Below are positions 33,438 through 46,277 of a stretch of DNA of 64,000 nucleotides, one piece after another. Both the position numbers and the translations under genes were made by a program. This DNA is from Hymenopus coronatus. Taxonomy: Eukaryota; Arthropoda; Insecta; Mantodea; Hymenopodidae. The DNA lies in assembly GCA_030762935.1 (NCBI GenBank), contig CM060886.1, positions 37,810,509 to 37,874,508 of the forward strand, written 5' to 3'. Each line of letters begins with the position of its first letter. Position 1 is the stretch's first letter. Under the pieces are notes generated by a model. That model worked only from the letters and a program-made list of their open reading frames with translations, had not been told where the DNA came from and searched no databases.

Positions 33438-34145
33438 TATCCTACTTGCCACCGCAACCCCTTCAGTTAACATTCGATTCTTTGGAAGGGCTCCTGAGAT
33501 GAATATAAGTTTAGGAAGCTCTACCAATCTAAACATTTTATCTTATTGAACGAAGCCTACGTTATCAATTGTAACCTTTTGAGCCATTTAGAACAAATTT
33601 TAATTTGGAGAAGGTAACTATCTGCCATTGAAAGACATGAGACTGAAGAGCAAAATTGAAATCCGCAACCGAAGCGGAGCGAGAAGTCGTGTGGCTTTAA
33701 AGGTTATGAAGCACGTGGCTTGGTCAGCTCGTTCTGCTCCCAAGGGCAGCTATCGCGTGCCGTTTGGGAGAGGTTCGGACAAGGAGAACGTGAACAAATT
33801 CCAAAATGGGCTCTTATTGCAAAACGTAGGAAATATCTGAACTTCTTATTGGAACTGCAGCGGCATTTGCAGCGCTGCGTTTTACTGAAATTAAACTTTA
33901 TTAGTCTAAACATAACCAGAATTTGATAGGTAGAGTCATACTGAAAAATTCAATGTCATAGCCGGAATTTGAACAAATGTTCATGCTCTTTGCATAAGTT
34001 GAGGACAATTGAGGAGTAAATTATTATCTGCTGTTTCTTGCTTTCCACAAGGGTCGAAATCCTTTTCTATAATAATGTGAAACCATCGAAATCATGTACC
34101 AAATTTTCCGTGACAAAAAACAAATTGTTTTTGTTGTTGTTTTTT
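33438..34145. other. Spacer, no recognisable gene
   Basis: About 700 bp with a GC-richer patch (33650-33800) open on both strands for about 70 codons; products unrecognised. Confidence 0.4.
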
Positions 34146-35039
34146 ACTTTCTCTAGCCCCATATGTACAATGTACATAGGGATAGAGAAGTATTGTAATC
34201 CACCCAAAAATTGGATACCGAGATTTCACCGGAAATACATGTTTTAGGACCCCCTATATCCAAAAAAAGAATTTTCAGAAAAAGGTCCGCGTGGGTGTGT
34301 TCGTGTGTCTGTGAACACGATAACTCAAAATCAAAAAGGAGCTAAATTACCAAACTTGGTATTTAAGTTTAGTATCTTCCAGGGATGCGACACGAAGCTT
34401 TTGAGAAAAATCCCCCCACCCCAAACTAACCTATATATGGAACTTGTTTCGAAAATTTTGATTTTCTTAAAACTGGGTCTAACGATTTTGATTAAAATAT
34501 CATATATTAAAGATATTTACCTAACAAATAAAATGTATATCTTGAGTTTTCTGGGAATAGCTTCTGAAGACCTGTTTATTCTGGATGAATTTTGCTTAAT
34601 TTGGCATAACTAGTAACCGTAAGACATAGACAAAAACTTACTACACAAAAAATTTAAGTCTTGTTAAAATACACAAGTTATGTCATACATTTTTCTCGTG
34701 GAGCTTACCGTTTTCAGGTATTCATTGTTGTTAGTAGCAGTTGTGAGGTACTTATACTTTTCTCAGACGGGGTGTCCGTTTTTCTTTTGTTCTACTCCTG
34801 GCCAAGAAAAGAAGCGATTTGTGATGACAATCGCATAACGACAGTTTTTAAAACATTTGACTATTGGTTTAGCCTAGTGTATTCCCTTATTTTCTTCCTA
34901 CTTATACGGAACTAAATAATAAGAGCATTGTGCTAATGAGTACCACGATTAGCAAGGTGCAGAAAGAAGAAGAATCTTATGTATGAAGTTTGTAGAACAG
35001 CTAGAGAAAGTCATGTGAGTGTAACACATCGGATTTTTT
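34146..35039 (+). mobile_element. HINE-like repeat H24, subfamily II
   Basis: Best subfamily-II copy: the left palindrome uses arms CTCTA/TAGAG, CCC/GGG and TATGTACA/TGTACATA; the right end is GTAACACATCGGATTTTTT with hairpin loop AGTGTAA. The core has only a short GTGTGT. A 102-codon frame at 34305-34613 aligns with frames in H8, H16, H31 and H33. Confidence 0.85.
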
Positions 35040-36435
35040 AAAATATAATGGTAACAGCTGTTTTATAATGTTTAACGCTCGCTTTTACTACTATGGCACC
35101 GCAGGCAATGGCACTGATGATACATGGAATGAAGATGTAGCACCGTTGGAATGCGATGGCAGAGGAAACCAGAGAACCCCGAGAAAACCCGCCCTTGCGC
35201 CGTTTTGCTACCACAAAGCCCACAAAAAGTTGAAGTACGAATAAAATAAAAGAAGAATAGTTTGCATTTTAGGTCACTGTATACTTAAAAGGAATATGTG
35301 TTTCTTGTTACTGAGACGTTGTTGATGTTTATCCACTGTAAATTCTACGTATTTTTTGTTTCCATTTTGTACTCTTGAATTTATTATGAATATCTTATTA
35401 TATGATATCACCAGAGCAAGGAAGCTTGTACCGTTCGCCTTTCCGTATTTAGGTTGCGACCGCCCATCTCGCCACATCAAAACAAGACCTTTATAAGAAA
35501 GTAGGGGGGATAGGTAAAAAAAAAAAAAAACTGTTATCGAGTAAGCAGTACTGTTTCCAGAGAACAAAAATGACTTAATGAGACATTCGTAAAAGCAGAT
35601 CATTATGGGCAACTTAAAAATTGTTACATATATAAAGCTGACTCTGATTTGCTTCTTTACATATGTACATTATAAACAACCCAAGGAATTTAACATGAAT
35701 TGTAATATTTATTGAGAGAATGAAAAATATGCAAACAATAAAATTAATTTCTTAAATATCTTCAGAATCTTACCATGTAAAAACAAAAACAGGAATTAAA
35801 CAAACTTTTTAATCATCTGCAGCCGTATTACTGAAATCTATATGTACTTCTGAAGCCTTTCAAATGAAAACCTCATTCTACGTTCCGACAAACAATATTT
35901 GTAATTTGAAAAAGTTTGTTCCACTTCGCATGATCTATCAATATCACCAAGCAAATAGCATTTGTTGGGATCTGAAAGTGCAGCCTGTATGCAATAGTCC
36001 ACGCTGCATTCTTTTCATTTCCGCTTTTCATTTTCATCTTTATATCAGATACGATGCTCGTGGATTAGTAGACCTATCTTGACAGTTCTTCTACATGCCG
36101 CACAGATTCAGTTCAGATCCATACCTGTATATTATAACAGTGTGATAGTTGTGGGTGATTTTCTGAACAAATTTGCAATAAAAAATAAGCTTCTTTGAAG
36201 CTGTTCTGTTACTAGACGTTTGACAGTTTGTTTACTAGAACTGTCATCAGTTTCTGAATAAGTATATGCATAAAATACACTGTTACAAAACTTACTATGG
36301 CTGTAAAACAAATTAATTTTGCTCACATTTGAGCAGAACAAAGATGTTATTCGAACGCCTTTACTTCCTACTGACGTGGTTCTGTGTTATGCAGTGATAG
36401 CTATCTCACATAGAAGTGATAACCTAAGACATTAA
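35040..36435. other. AT-rich spacer, no recognisable gene
   Basis: 1.4 kb. The longest frame (112 codons, 35274-35612, -) begins MPIMICFYECLIKSF and has no family resemblance that I can name. No repeat ends. Confidence 0.4.
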
Positions 36436-37220
36436 GAAAAATCTGATGTGTTACACTCACATGACTTTCTCTAGCTGTTCTACAAAATTTCTTACATAAG
36501 ATTATTCTTCTTTCCGCATCTTGCTATTCGAGGTACTCATTAGCACAATGTTCTTATTTCTTAGTTCCTTAGATGTAGGAAAAAAATTAGGAAATATACT
36601 AGGTTAAAGCCATAAATGTTTTAAAAGCTGTCGTTATGCGATTGTCATTACAAATCCCTTCTTTTCTTGGCCAGGAGTAGAACAAAGAAAACCGCACACT
36701 CCCGTTTGAGAAAAGTATAAGTACTTCACAACTGAAACTAATAACAATGAATACATCGAAAACTGTAAGCTCCATGAGAAAAATGTATATGACATAACTT
36801 GTGTATTTTAACAAGACCTATATTTTTGTATAATAAACTTTTGTCTATCTCTTACGGTTTACTAGTTATACCAAATTAAGCAAAATTCATCCAGAATAAA
36901 CAGATCTTTAGAAGCTATTCGCAGAAAATTCAAGATATACATATTATTTGTCAGCTAAATATCTTTAATTTACGATATTTTAATCAAAATCGTTAGAGCC
37001 ATTTTTAAGAAAATCAAAATTTTCGAAAAAACTTCCATGTAAAGGGTAGTTTGGGGTGGGGGGATTTTACTCAAAATCGCATCCCTGGAAGATACTAAAC
37101 TTAAATACCAAGTTTGGTATTTTAGCTACTTTTCGTTTTTGAGTTATCGTGTTCACGGACACACACACATACGTACCTTTTTGTGAAAATGCTAGTTTTG
37201 GATACAGGGGACCCTAAAAC
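36436..37220 (-). mobile_element. HINE-like repeat H25, palindrome lost
   Basis: Starts with the subfamily-II hairpin end (CTGATGTGTTACACTCAC). Stops after GGGGACCCTAAAAC, where about 100 bp with the palindrome should follow. Closest to H8. Confidence 0.8.
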
Positions 37221-38136
37221 ATTGACCTCAGTTTTCAAGATGTTACATTTTAAATGTTGAATTTTTGCTGCAATATTTCTTGAATAAGCTTCTAGACAAT
37301 GTAATTGTTCTATGTTTGAGAGAGAGAGAGAGTGAGAGAGTGTATGCCATTTTCTAATGAGAAAAGCGACACAAACACCCTAACTGCTGATAATATACTA
37401 AAGTAAAGAATATATCTTATGAATTACAGGTATTTGGAGTGTGGAAGCTGTTGGATGCTCGTAACATTTCTCCAAGTTGCACCTTATCTCTCCCCTCCTG
37501 TCATTAAGATCTCGTGAACCTAATATTCTGCCTATGCCCAGCACAGGAACTCATTAAGGTTGCTACCCTCACAAGGAGTTCCTTAGCCATTCCTACACTT
37601 ATCCAAGCCTGGAGCCGCTGTTGCAAATGGCGTTATTAGCGCGAACCTAGCTTCAAATCTCATTTGACCCGGCTAATAGGATCAAATATTCCAATGCTAT
37701 GTTTCCATTTACATAATTAAACTCTGACTTCCATAGGCTTATACGAAACATTAAATATAATTAAGTAGGTTTCAGTTAATGAACAATATGACAGCTTTTA
37801 CATTAACGCACATGAGAGTTACCTTTATAGAAGAGCAATTAGTAACTGCTAAGCATTTCAGTTTATTGAATGTTGACATGTAAATTCTTGGTTTCAGGGA
37901 TGCTGAACATAGAAGAGTTATGCAAGTTTTATCACCTTAAATATGTTCACAGGGAATATTTTAAAATTTGAAATATTACATGTTATACTAGATAATTAAA
38001 AGGACATCTTTGAAAATATCACTTCTTCCGTCCCTTAATGCCATCAAGCGTTGGGTTCACCTTGCTCCGTCCAGACCCTTCTGATCCCTTTACGTTCTCC
38101 TTTCCATCAGTTTTTCCCCTCTTCATTCCCATTTTT
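37221..38136. other. Spacer with GA microsatellite
   Basis: A (GA)n run interrupted by GT lies at 37318-37341. From about 37440 to 37680 the sequence is less AT-rich, without a recognised product. Confidence 0.45.
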
Positions 38137-38960
38137 ACTTTCTCTACACGTACTATGTACACAGTGTACAGAGAAAATATTTTATTCCACCGCAAAAATT
38201 CGATACCGATATTTCACCTGAAATATAAGTTTTGATCTCCTTGTATCCAAAAAAAAAAGTATTTTTGAAAAAGGTCCATGTGTGTGTGTCTCTGTGTGTT
38301 TGTGAACAACATACCTCAAAAACGAAAAGACCGTTGAATATCAAACTTGGTATTTAAGTTTGGTATCTTCTAAGGATGGCACACGAAGATTTTCAAGAAA
38401 ATCTCCCCACCTCAAACTACCCTTTACATGGAAAAAAAATCGAAAATGTTTATTTTCTCAAAAATAGCTGTAAGGATTTTGATTAAAGTATCACATATTA
38501 AAGATATTTACCTGACAAATAAAATGTATATCTTGAATTTTCTGGGAATAGCCTCTGAATTCTGCTTTATTCTGGACGAATTTTACGGAATTTTACATAG
38601 CTGATAGACAAAAACTTACCAGCCAAAGAATGTAGTGCACGTTAAAACACACAATCTATGTTATATACATTTTCTTCGTGGAGTGGATCAATTTTGAGAT
38701 ATTCCTTATTTTTGGTTTTAGCTTTAAAAAAACTTATACTTTTCTCATACGGGAATTTGTCAACATCTGTCCATACAAACATAGCAACCAGTTTCTGGCT
38801 ATCACTTGAACTTATGGTACTCCCTTATTTCGGAAGTAATAATACTATTTCTGCTAATTTTTTCTCGATTACTGTGAAGTAAATAGAAGTATAAACTTTT
38901 TAACGATAATTTGTTGCAGAGATGTAGAGAAAGTCATGTGAATGGAACACACAAGGTTTT
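38137..38960 (+). mobile_element. HINE-like repeat H26
   Basis: From ACTTTCTCTACACGTAC to GAACACACAAGG. The palindrome is good (arms CTCTACAC/GTGTACAGAG). The terminal CATCAGA is altered to CACAAGG. It lacks about 20 bp near 38605 where TAAACCGTAAGAG is expected. Confidence 0.8.
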
Positions 38961-39831
38961 TTCAATTGTATACTTCCAGTTTATCTTCAGTCGTCCGTTA
39001 CTTCTCCTTCCTTCCATTATCGTTTCCATTACTTGCTTTCATTTCCTTTCTTCGGGTATTCTATGGACATGGCCGTACAATTGTCATTCTGAATTATTAA
39101 TTAATGATTTCTCTTGTTTTACCTCTTCTTTATTTGTTCATTTCTAATCTCTTCTGGTCTTACCCAGTATTATTCTTATTGAGGTAATAAAATGGTCCAC
39201 TCAAACAAAAATACTTATTTACGTTAAACAAAACCACTGGCACATTGCTTATTAACAAGAAAGAAAGCAAATGTATCATATACAATTATTTTAATTATTT
39301 TGTTTTAGAAAACAATCTTAACTGTTAATACTTCTTTCGTGTCAAATTTAATATCTATATTAAATTAGTTTAGAAAAACTCGCAAATAACTTTTTACAGA
39401 TTTAAACAGGATTGGTTACAAACGCATCATGTGTATGTTATTTGTGAAAAAATGTTAGAATAATCCAAGTTTAGATAAAAGCGTTTTGACCATTAAACCC
39501 AGTGCGCATAAACGTGTCCCTAGTCAAAAACGTAATGAGCTACTGAAGTTAAAGTATTTTCCATATAAAAACTTCCATGACCAATTTTCACCCTTGGCTA
39601 CCCACTCTTATAGAACATATAGTCACGATTTTTGGGTTTGTTGTTCTTTATAAAGTGTTTAAAATATTTCAAGGGAGCTTCCCACATCCTAGCAGGGAAT
39701 ACAACCCGGAAACCTCGCAGAGCAGGCATTTATCTCTTAATATTATTGCAACCTAGTGTTAAAACCTTTCTTTCCGACAAAACTAAATATATACAAATAA
39801 ACCTGTCGCGATGAGCAATTACTTGTCAGAC
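38961..39831. other. Spacer, no recognisable gene
   Basis: T/C-rich from 38975 to 39160, then AT-rich. Nothing recognised. Confidence 0.4.
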
Positions 39832-40083
39832 TGCCTCCGTGCTCGAGTGGTCAGCAAGCTGACTTCTCACCTGGAGGTCCCGGGTTGATTCCCGGCTGGG
39901 GCAAGGAGTTTTTCTTAAACCAGAATTATTCTCTATCCCCCACAAAGTCTGAAAGTATGAATGTGAGTGTGTTTAGTAATAAAATTGATTAACCTAATGT
40001 TCTAGAACGTACAGTAGTACGAGTTTCACAAGTCAAAGCCCCCGATATGACCATTGAAGTTAAAGGGGGTTATACAAATGAAA
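39832..40083 (+). mobile_element. SINE-2 copy, full length
   Basis: Head CTGCCTCCGTGCTCGAGTGG (A-box region) and GGTCCCGGGTTGATTCCCGG (B box missing one C). The stretch GACTTCTCACCTGGAGG resembles a tRNA-Glu anticodon arm. The body has TTCTCTATCCCCCACAAAG, then the tail AAGCCCCCGATATGACC and GTTAAAGGGGGTTATAC. It is followed at once by H27, which may have inserted in its A/T-rich end. Confidence 0.85.
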
Positions 40084-41283
40084 TATGTATTCCATTGACA
40101 TAACTTTCTCTGCGTCTCTGCAACAAATTATTGTTAAATAGCTTATGCTTCTATTTACTTCATGCTATCGAGGAAAAATTAGTAGAAATATTTTTATTAC
40201 TTGCTTCCTTGTAAGCAGAAGCGGAATAAGGGAGTACCATAGTTTAAAGTGATAGTCAAAAGCTATTTACAATGTGACTGAAGTTTCTTTGTTTGTATGG
40301 ACAGGAGTTGAGAATTCCTGTATGAGAAAAATATAAGTTTTTTAAAGCTGAAACCAAAAACAAGGAATTTCTCAAAAACGAATTCTACGAATAAAATGTA
40401 TTTAATATAAATTGTGTGTCTTAACGTGCTCCACATTTTTTGTCTGGTAAGTTTTTGTCCATCTCTTATGGTTTAGCAGTTATGCAAAATTCCGTAAAAT
40501 TCTTCCAGAATAAAGTAGTCTTTAGATGCTATTTCTAGAAATTTCAAGATATACAGTTTATTTGTCAGGTAAATTGTCTTTAATATACGATATATTAATA
40601 ATACGATATATTAATACTTTTTGAGGATATCAAAATTCTTGAAAAAAAATCCATGTAAAGGGTAATTGGGGGTGGAGGGATTTTATTGAAAATCTTCTTG
40701 TCGCATCCTTGGAAGAAACCAAATTTAAATACCAAGTTTGATATTCAACGGTCTTTAACTATGCTGTCCTCAGACACGGTCGTCTCCTTAGCGCGGTGGT
40801 AGCGCAGCTGCCTACCAAGCGGGAGACCTGGGTTCGATTCCCAGTACCGGCGTGGGGATTTTTCCCCCGCTGGGAGACCTGGACCGGGGTGCACTCAGCC
40901 TCGTGAGGTCCCTGGGGGGCCAATTGAGAAGCTACTTGATGGAGAAGTAGCGGCTCCAGGTCGTGAGGACCGCATTAACTGGCCGGGAGGGGCTCGAGGC
41001 GCTGACCACGTCTCACCCTCCAATACTGCACCCCATCCATGACGTCTGTAGTGGACCGAGATGGGGGACGCAGCGGCCGGGCGGTAGGCCAAGGCTCCCC
41101 GTGAGCTGTCGTGCCATGGAGTTATGTTATGTCCTCAGACACACACGGACCTTTTTCCAAAAATCTTTTTTTGGATTCAGGGGGATCCAAAGCATGTATT
41201 TCAGGTGAAATCTTGGTATCGAATTTTTGGGTGCAATACAATAACTTCTCTATACACTATATACATAGTACTTGTAGAGAAAT
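40084..41283 (-). mobile_element. HINE-like repeat H27, split by SINE-1
   Basis: From ATATGTATTCCATTGACATAA to CTTGTAGAGAAATTG. A complete SINE-1 with 13-bp duplication sits in its core at 40778-41129. A short tandem duplication ACGATATATTAAT is present near 40595. Confidence 0.8.
40778..41129 (+). mobile_element. SINE-1, complete copy with 13-bp TSD
   Basis: The duplicated target TGTCCTCAGACAC lies at 40765-40777 and 41130-41142. The element is 352 bp: tRNA-like head from GGTCGTCTCC with A-box region GCGGTGGTAGCGCAGC and B box GGTTCGATTCCCAG; the consensus of copies puts ACC in the anticodon position (tRNA-Gly-like, uncertain). Then a GC-rich body with complementary GGGGATTTTTCCCCC, a long region shared with the other four copies, and a short TTATGTTA tail. 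Its insertion into H27 dates it as younger than that HINE-like copy. Confidence 0.9.
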
Positions 41284-41657
41284 TGCATGTCAGACGAAAG
41301 GATCAATGACACGGAGACATCCATGCCATTAAAATTGCACTTTTTGCTGTCGAGGACTGGGAGAATGCGCGCTTGCCTTGAGTTGTAGTCCACTGGCCAT
41401 TACCCTGTTACGGACGCTACAGTCCACCGACCTCTACAGGAATCGTCCTGAGGCAATTCTCGAGTCGTCTGGCCAGTTTTCCGCTTTTATAACGCTGGAT
41501 TATTACTCGTTAAGTTTTTATAGTATTGCCGTTAACCCTATCTCACTGCAAACTCCAATGAACCTGTCTTTAAGCGATAAAAACAAAGTACATATAAACA
41601 TAGGTGGTTTTTTCCAAACTAACCATCCATTTAGCTACCAGCAACAACTTCTTCTCC
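41284..41657. other. Short spacer between H27 and H28
   Basis: About 370 bp; the 107-codon frame 41378-41701 crosses into H28 and is not recognised. Confidence 0.4.
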
Positions 41658-42414
41658 AACAAATGGTTAGAAAGCTTATACTTCTCTTCACTTCATGTTA
41701 ATCGAGAACAAAGTAGCGGAAATAAGGGAGTACCATAGGTTAAAGTGATAGTCAAAAGCTGGTTGTTATGCGACTGAAGTTCCATTGTTTGTATGGACAG
41801 GTTTTGACAAATTTCTGTAAGAGAAAGGTATATGTTTTTTAAAGCTGAAACCAATATCAAGGAATATCTTTAGAACGATCAACTCCACGAAAAAATGTAT
41901 ATGACTTAAATTATGTGTTTTTACTTACTCTACATTATCTGTGTGGCAAGTTTTTGCCCATCTCCTACGGTTTAGCAGGTATGCAAAATTCCGTAAAATT
42001 CATCCAATATAAATAAGTCTTCAGAGGCTATTCCCAGAAAATTCAAGATATACATTTTATTTGTCAGGTAAATATTTTAATATATGATATTTTAATAAAA
42101 AAAAACGTTAGAAAATCAAAATTTTTGAAAAAAGTTCCATATAAAGGGTAGTTGCAAGTGGGGGAATTTTCTTGAACAGCTTTCTGTCGCATCCTTGGAA
42201 GATACCAAACTTAAATGCCAAGATTGGTATTCAACGGTCTTTTCGCTTTTAAGCTATGCTGTCCATAGACACACACGGACCTTTTTCTAAAAATTCTGTT
42301 TTTGGATTCAGGGGGACCCAAAAGATGTATTTTCGGTGAAATCTCGGTACGAATTTTAGGGTGGAATGCAATACCTTCTCTACACACCGTGTACATAGTA
42401 CGCGTGGAGAAAAT
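41658..42414 (-). mobile_element. HINE-like repeat H28, hairpin end truncated
   Basis: Begins at CCAACAAATGGTTAG, inside the family's CAACAAATTATTG block, and runs to GCGTGGAGAAAAT. The palindrome is CTCTACACACCGTGTAC with CATAGTACGCGTGGAG. It abuts H29 head to tail. Confidence 0.8.
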
Positions 42415-43237
42415 AAAAATCTGATGTGTTCTATTCACACTGCTTTCTCCATATGTTCCATATACAAAGATTAGTATTTTAACTACATCATGCTAATCGA
42501 GATAAACGTTACCAGAAATTGTCTTATTACAAGGACAATATGGGAATACTAGGCTAAAGCGATAGTTACATCTTTTAAAAGCTGGTTGCTAAATGAAATA
42601 ATTAAGGTTAGTTTCGTTTTGCATGGCTCCGATGAGAAAGCTACATAGTATAAAATTGTATCCAATAACAAGGAGAACGGTCAAATCTAGAAGAACGTAT
42701 TTTGCATAAATTATGTGTTTTAGCGAGGTCTACATTTTTTGTGTAGTAGGTTTTTATCTCTTATGGTCCAACCGTTATGAAAATTGCCACAAACCTCATT
42801 CTGAACAAAGAGGTCTTCAGAGACTATTCCCGGAAAATTCAAAATATACGTTTATTTGTAATGTAAATATTTTTAATATACGGTATTTTAATCAAAATCG
42901 TTAGAGCCATTTCTAAGAAAAACAACATTTGCAAAAAGCTTTTCCATGGAAAGGATAGTTAGTGTTGAAGGAATTTTCTTTAAAATCTTCATATTGCATC
43001 CTTGGAAGATGTTAAAGGTAAATATATGTTTTTGGCATTTACTGGTCTTTTTGCTATGCTGTCTACATACACATACGCTCGTGAATGTTTTTCTAAAAAT
43101 GCTTTTTAAGAACTCGGGGAACCCCGAAACATATATTTCCGGTAAAATCTCGATATCGAATTTTCAGGTGGAATGCAATACCTACTTTCTCTAGCTACTA
43201 AGTACATTGTATATGTATACGTGCTGGAGAAAGTAAA
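42415..43237 (-). mobile_element. HINE-like repeat H29
   Basis: Directly follows H28 at AAAATCTGATGTGTTC. Subfamily-III-type interior (GGTCTACATTTTTTGTG) and a strongly diverged palindrome (CTAAGTACATTGTATATG). It ends GCTGGAGAAAGTAAA. Confidence 0.8.
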
Positions 43238-44025
43238 CATTCATAATTATTACAGATTCTGCCAAAGTTTTCATTCTGCAGTATTAATGTTCTAATACAT
43301 TAATTGTTTTGATATATAAGCCTCTCTTCCTCTAATTGTAGAGCCGGATTAGGGATATGAATAACAAGCAGCTTGGCTTAAGCGGTTCCATAGTCGTGCT
43401 CTTTAAGGCGATACGAAATGGACTGTCCATCAAAAGTCAAACATTGCAATAGCAATTGGAGTGAAATGTCTCTAAAATAAAGGACGGGGAGAGTCCACTT
43501 AAATAACCTGTGATTTAACAAAAACAATATTGAGGTAAATTAATATTTTATGATATAAACTATGATCCGTTACCCCCTTCCACATTTCCAATAGTTGGTA
43601 ACTACTTACGTCACAGTTACGGCATAAGCAAGATCACTTATTACCTGTCAGAGTGATGTAATTTGCGGATTTGCTGCAATCTGGTGGGAAATTGCCGAAT
43701 TATTCTTCCTCCTTTCCCTAGCAAGCCCTCGAGGGAGCTTGGAATATCGCCGTGGGACGGTCTTATCTTCAATAAGCTCAGCGAAGCTTATCCGGCTAGA
43801 GTAGGTAAAATTAAGATTAAGATGTTCAGTCTAAAATTCTTGATTACCCGCTTTTGCTCGGCATAATCAGGTGTTTATTTAATTACTAAATTCTGAACAT
43901 ATTCTATTTAATTGTCTGTACGTTATGTGTAATTTATGGCCCGGATTCATAAACTGTAACTGAAAATGTAAAAACTGTAAAGACTGTAATGAACTTTAAA
44001 ATCAGATACAGTCGTAATTACTGAT
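43238..44025. other. Spacer, no recognisable gene
   Basis: About 790 bp; a 67-codon frame at 43663-43866 is unrecognised. Confidence 0.4.
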
Positions 44026-44873
44026 AAAAATCTTATGTGTACCATTCACATGACTTTCTCTACATATCTGCAACTAATTATTATTAAAACGCTTATACTT
44101 CTATTTACTTCATTCTAATCAGAAAAAAATAGCAGAAATAGTCTTGCTTCCTTGTAAGTAGAAGCGAAATAAGGGAGTACCATAGGTTAAAGTGAAAGTC
44201 AAAAGCTGGTTGCTATGTAACTGAAGTTCCTTTGTTTGTATGGACAGCAGTTGACAAATTCCTGTATGAGAAAAGTATAAGTTTTTCATAGCAGAAACCA
44301 AAAACAAGAAATTTCTCAAAAACGATGAACTCCACGAAAAAAATTTATATAACATAAATTGTGTGTTTTAACGTGTTCTACATTATTTGTATAGTAAGTT
44401 TTTGTCCATCTCTAATGGTTTAGCAGTTATTCAAAATTCCGTAAAATTCATCCAGAATAAACTACTCTTAAGAGGCTATTCCCAGAAAATACAAGATGTA
44501 TATTTTGTTTGTCACGTAAATGTCTTTAATACATAATATTTTAATCAAAATCGTTAAGGCCATTTTTGAGAAAATCGAAATTTTCGAAAAAAGTTCCATG
44601 TAAAGGGTAGTTTGGGGTGGGGGGATTTTTCTCAAAACTTTTGTGTCGCAACCCAAGTTCGGTATATTACCGACTTTTCATTTTTGAGTTATCGTGTTCA
44701 CGGACACACGGACACACATACACACAAACGTACCTTTTTCTGAAAATATTGTTTTTGATTACAAGAGACCCTAAAACATATATTACCGGTGAAATCTCGG
44801 TATCAAATTTTTTGGTGGAGTGCAATACCTTTGCTATACACTATGTACATAGTACTTGTAAAGGTAGTAAAAA
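44026..44873 (-). mobile_element. HINE-like repeat H30
   Basis: From AAATCTTATGTGTACC to TGTAAAGGTAGTAAAA. The block around CCTGGAAGATACTAAAC is deleted near 44650, leaving CGCAACCCAAGTTCGG and destroying one arm of the central palindrome. Confidence 0.85.
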
Positions 44874-46277
44874 TGTTACTCAAAATAAATATGGTTAAAC
44901 TGAGCCAGTGATTTTTGTTTTTGCAGTTTCCTATATTTCCCCTGGGCATTGCGACGGTAACTATAGGAGGTACCGGGTTGGTGTCCCGTTTGCAGGTTTA
45001 GGATATGTAGGAAAGATGTGGAGACGTGGATGTCCTAGCTCAGGATTTTGTTAGCATGGGATCTTTTTCATGGGTGGTAAGACACAGGTGACTTTCCTCG
45101 AGTTCCAGATTATTATTGAACTCATTTATTCATTTGGTTTGACCTTTTCTGCTGTGGAACACACACACCCATTCTTCCTAAATTTTCTTATCTTAAGTTA
45201 CGGTTTACTCGACCGTCTCTTGGTGCAGTGATTTCGTCCGTATTCTGACGTATTAAATTAACACTTTTTCCGTCACAGCCAAAGGTCGGCTCCATCGCGG
45301 ACTCTAATATCACACCTTATCTCCGCGAGTGTTCCATACCTAGTGCCAAAAGTGTCGTTTGACCAGCATGAGAATAGTTTCTGTTTTTCTTGTTATGTCC
45401 ACCCTCGGCAGTGGAACCTCACCCCTTAAATTCAATGTCCTTCCCTTAACGGTACTATCCTTCCTGGGTCGCTCGTCAGCTCGTGACAATTGTCAGTCCT
45501 GGGTTGCTTTCCTAGTCATTTTCAATGTACTTCTTAGTATAACTTATATATTGGCTATAATGTATATCTCCCTTTTAGATAACTTTTATTTAACTCCGTT
45601 ACACGATATGTACCTACTGCCTCAGCTTTTACTTGTTTACGCAAAGATTTCCTCTGGGATATTTTGTACATTAGTTCTGCCTAGGATTACTACAGCACAA
45701 CTAACTACAATTGCTTTATTTTATTGTTAAATGCCATCAAAACTAACCTAAATGCCTTAAAATAATACCTATAATTAGCTTTGTTGCCAAATGTCAACAC
45801 CATACAGCAGATGATTAAACACATCTGGAGGGTGCATTCGCCACCAATGTAAAATTGAAACAAATGCGTTATAATTATGCTATAATAGACCAGAAAAGCT
45901 TTCGTTGGATGATCTGAATTTTCTGGAAGTTTCCCTTCTTCCCGCTTTTTGATCCTGCCGTGACAGCCCACGAGGCCTACTTTCTCACGGCAGAGGTGAG
46001 CGACCATCCAGTCGATGCGGGTAAATAATACACATACGAAAATGGGATCACTAGACGAGGAACGCTACCTATCTTAGCTCCTCACTTTCCTCACGATGCT
46101 GAATGCTTAAAATTCGAACATTCATGGATGGGATCGAACCCAATCGCTTACGCTCCAGCAAAATGCGGCACGGCGCAGAACATTTGCGTTCATTATCATT
46201 CTTAATTAATTTTGACCATACATAATCGTATGTTATATTAAAGGACTTCCTGATTTCATTTGGCAGCAATGATAATT
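44874..46277. other. Spacer with one 123-codon open frame
   Basis: The frame at 45359-45730 (+) encodes hydrophobic stretches (FLVIFNVLLSITYILAIMY) but has no recognised family and no supporting context. A GGGATCGAACCC word near 46129 could be an antisense tRNA-type B box of a further SINE, unconfirmed. Confidence 0.4.

Noticed and set aside
33173..33502. Open frames with long His-Thr or Cys-Val runs (also at 10743-11018, 32980-33294)
   Set aside because: They are translations of the CA/GT microsatellite in HINE-like copies, open on both strands by composition.
45359..45730. Possible membrane protein gene of 123 codons
   Set aside because: Hydrophobic segments are common in random T-rich frames, and there is no homology or context I can name.
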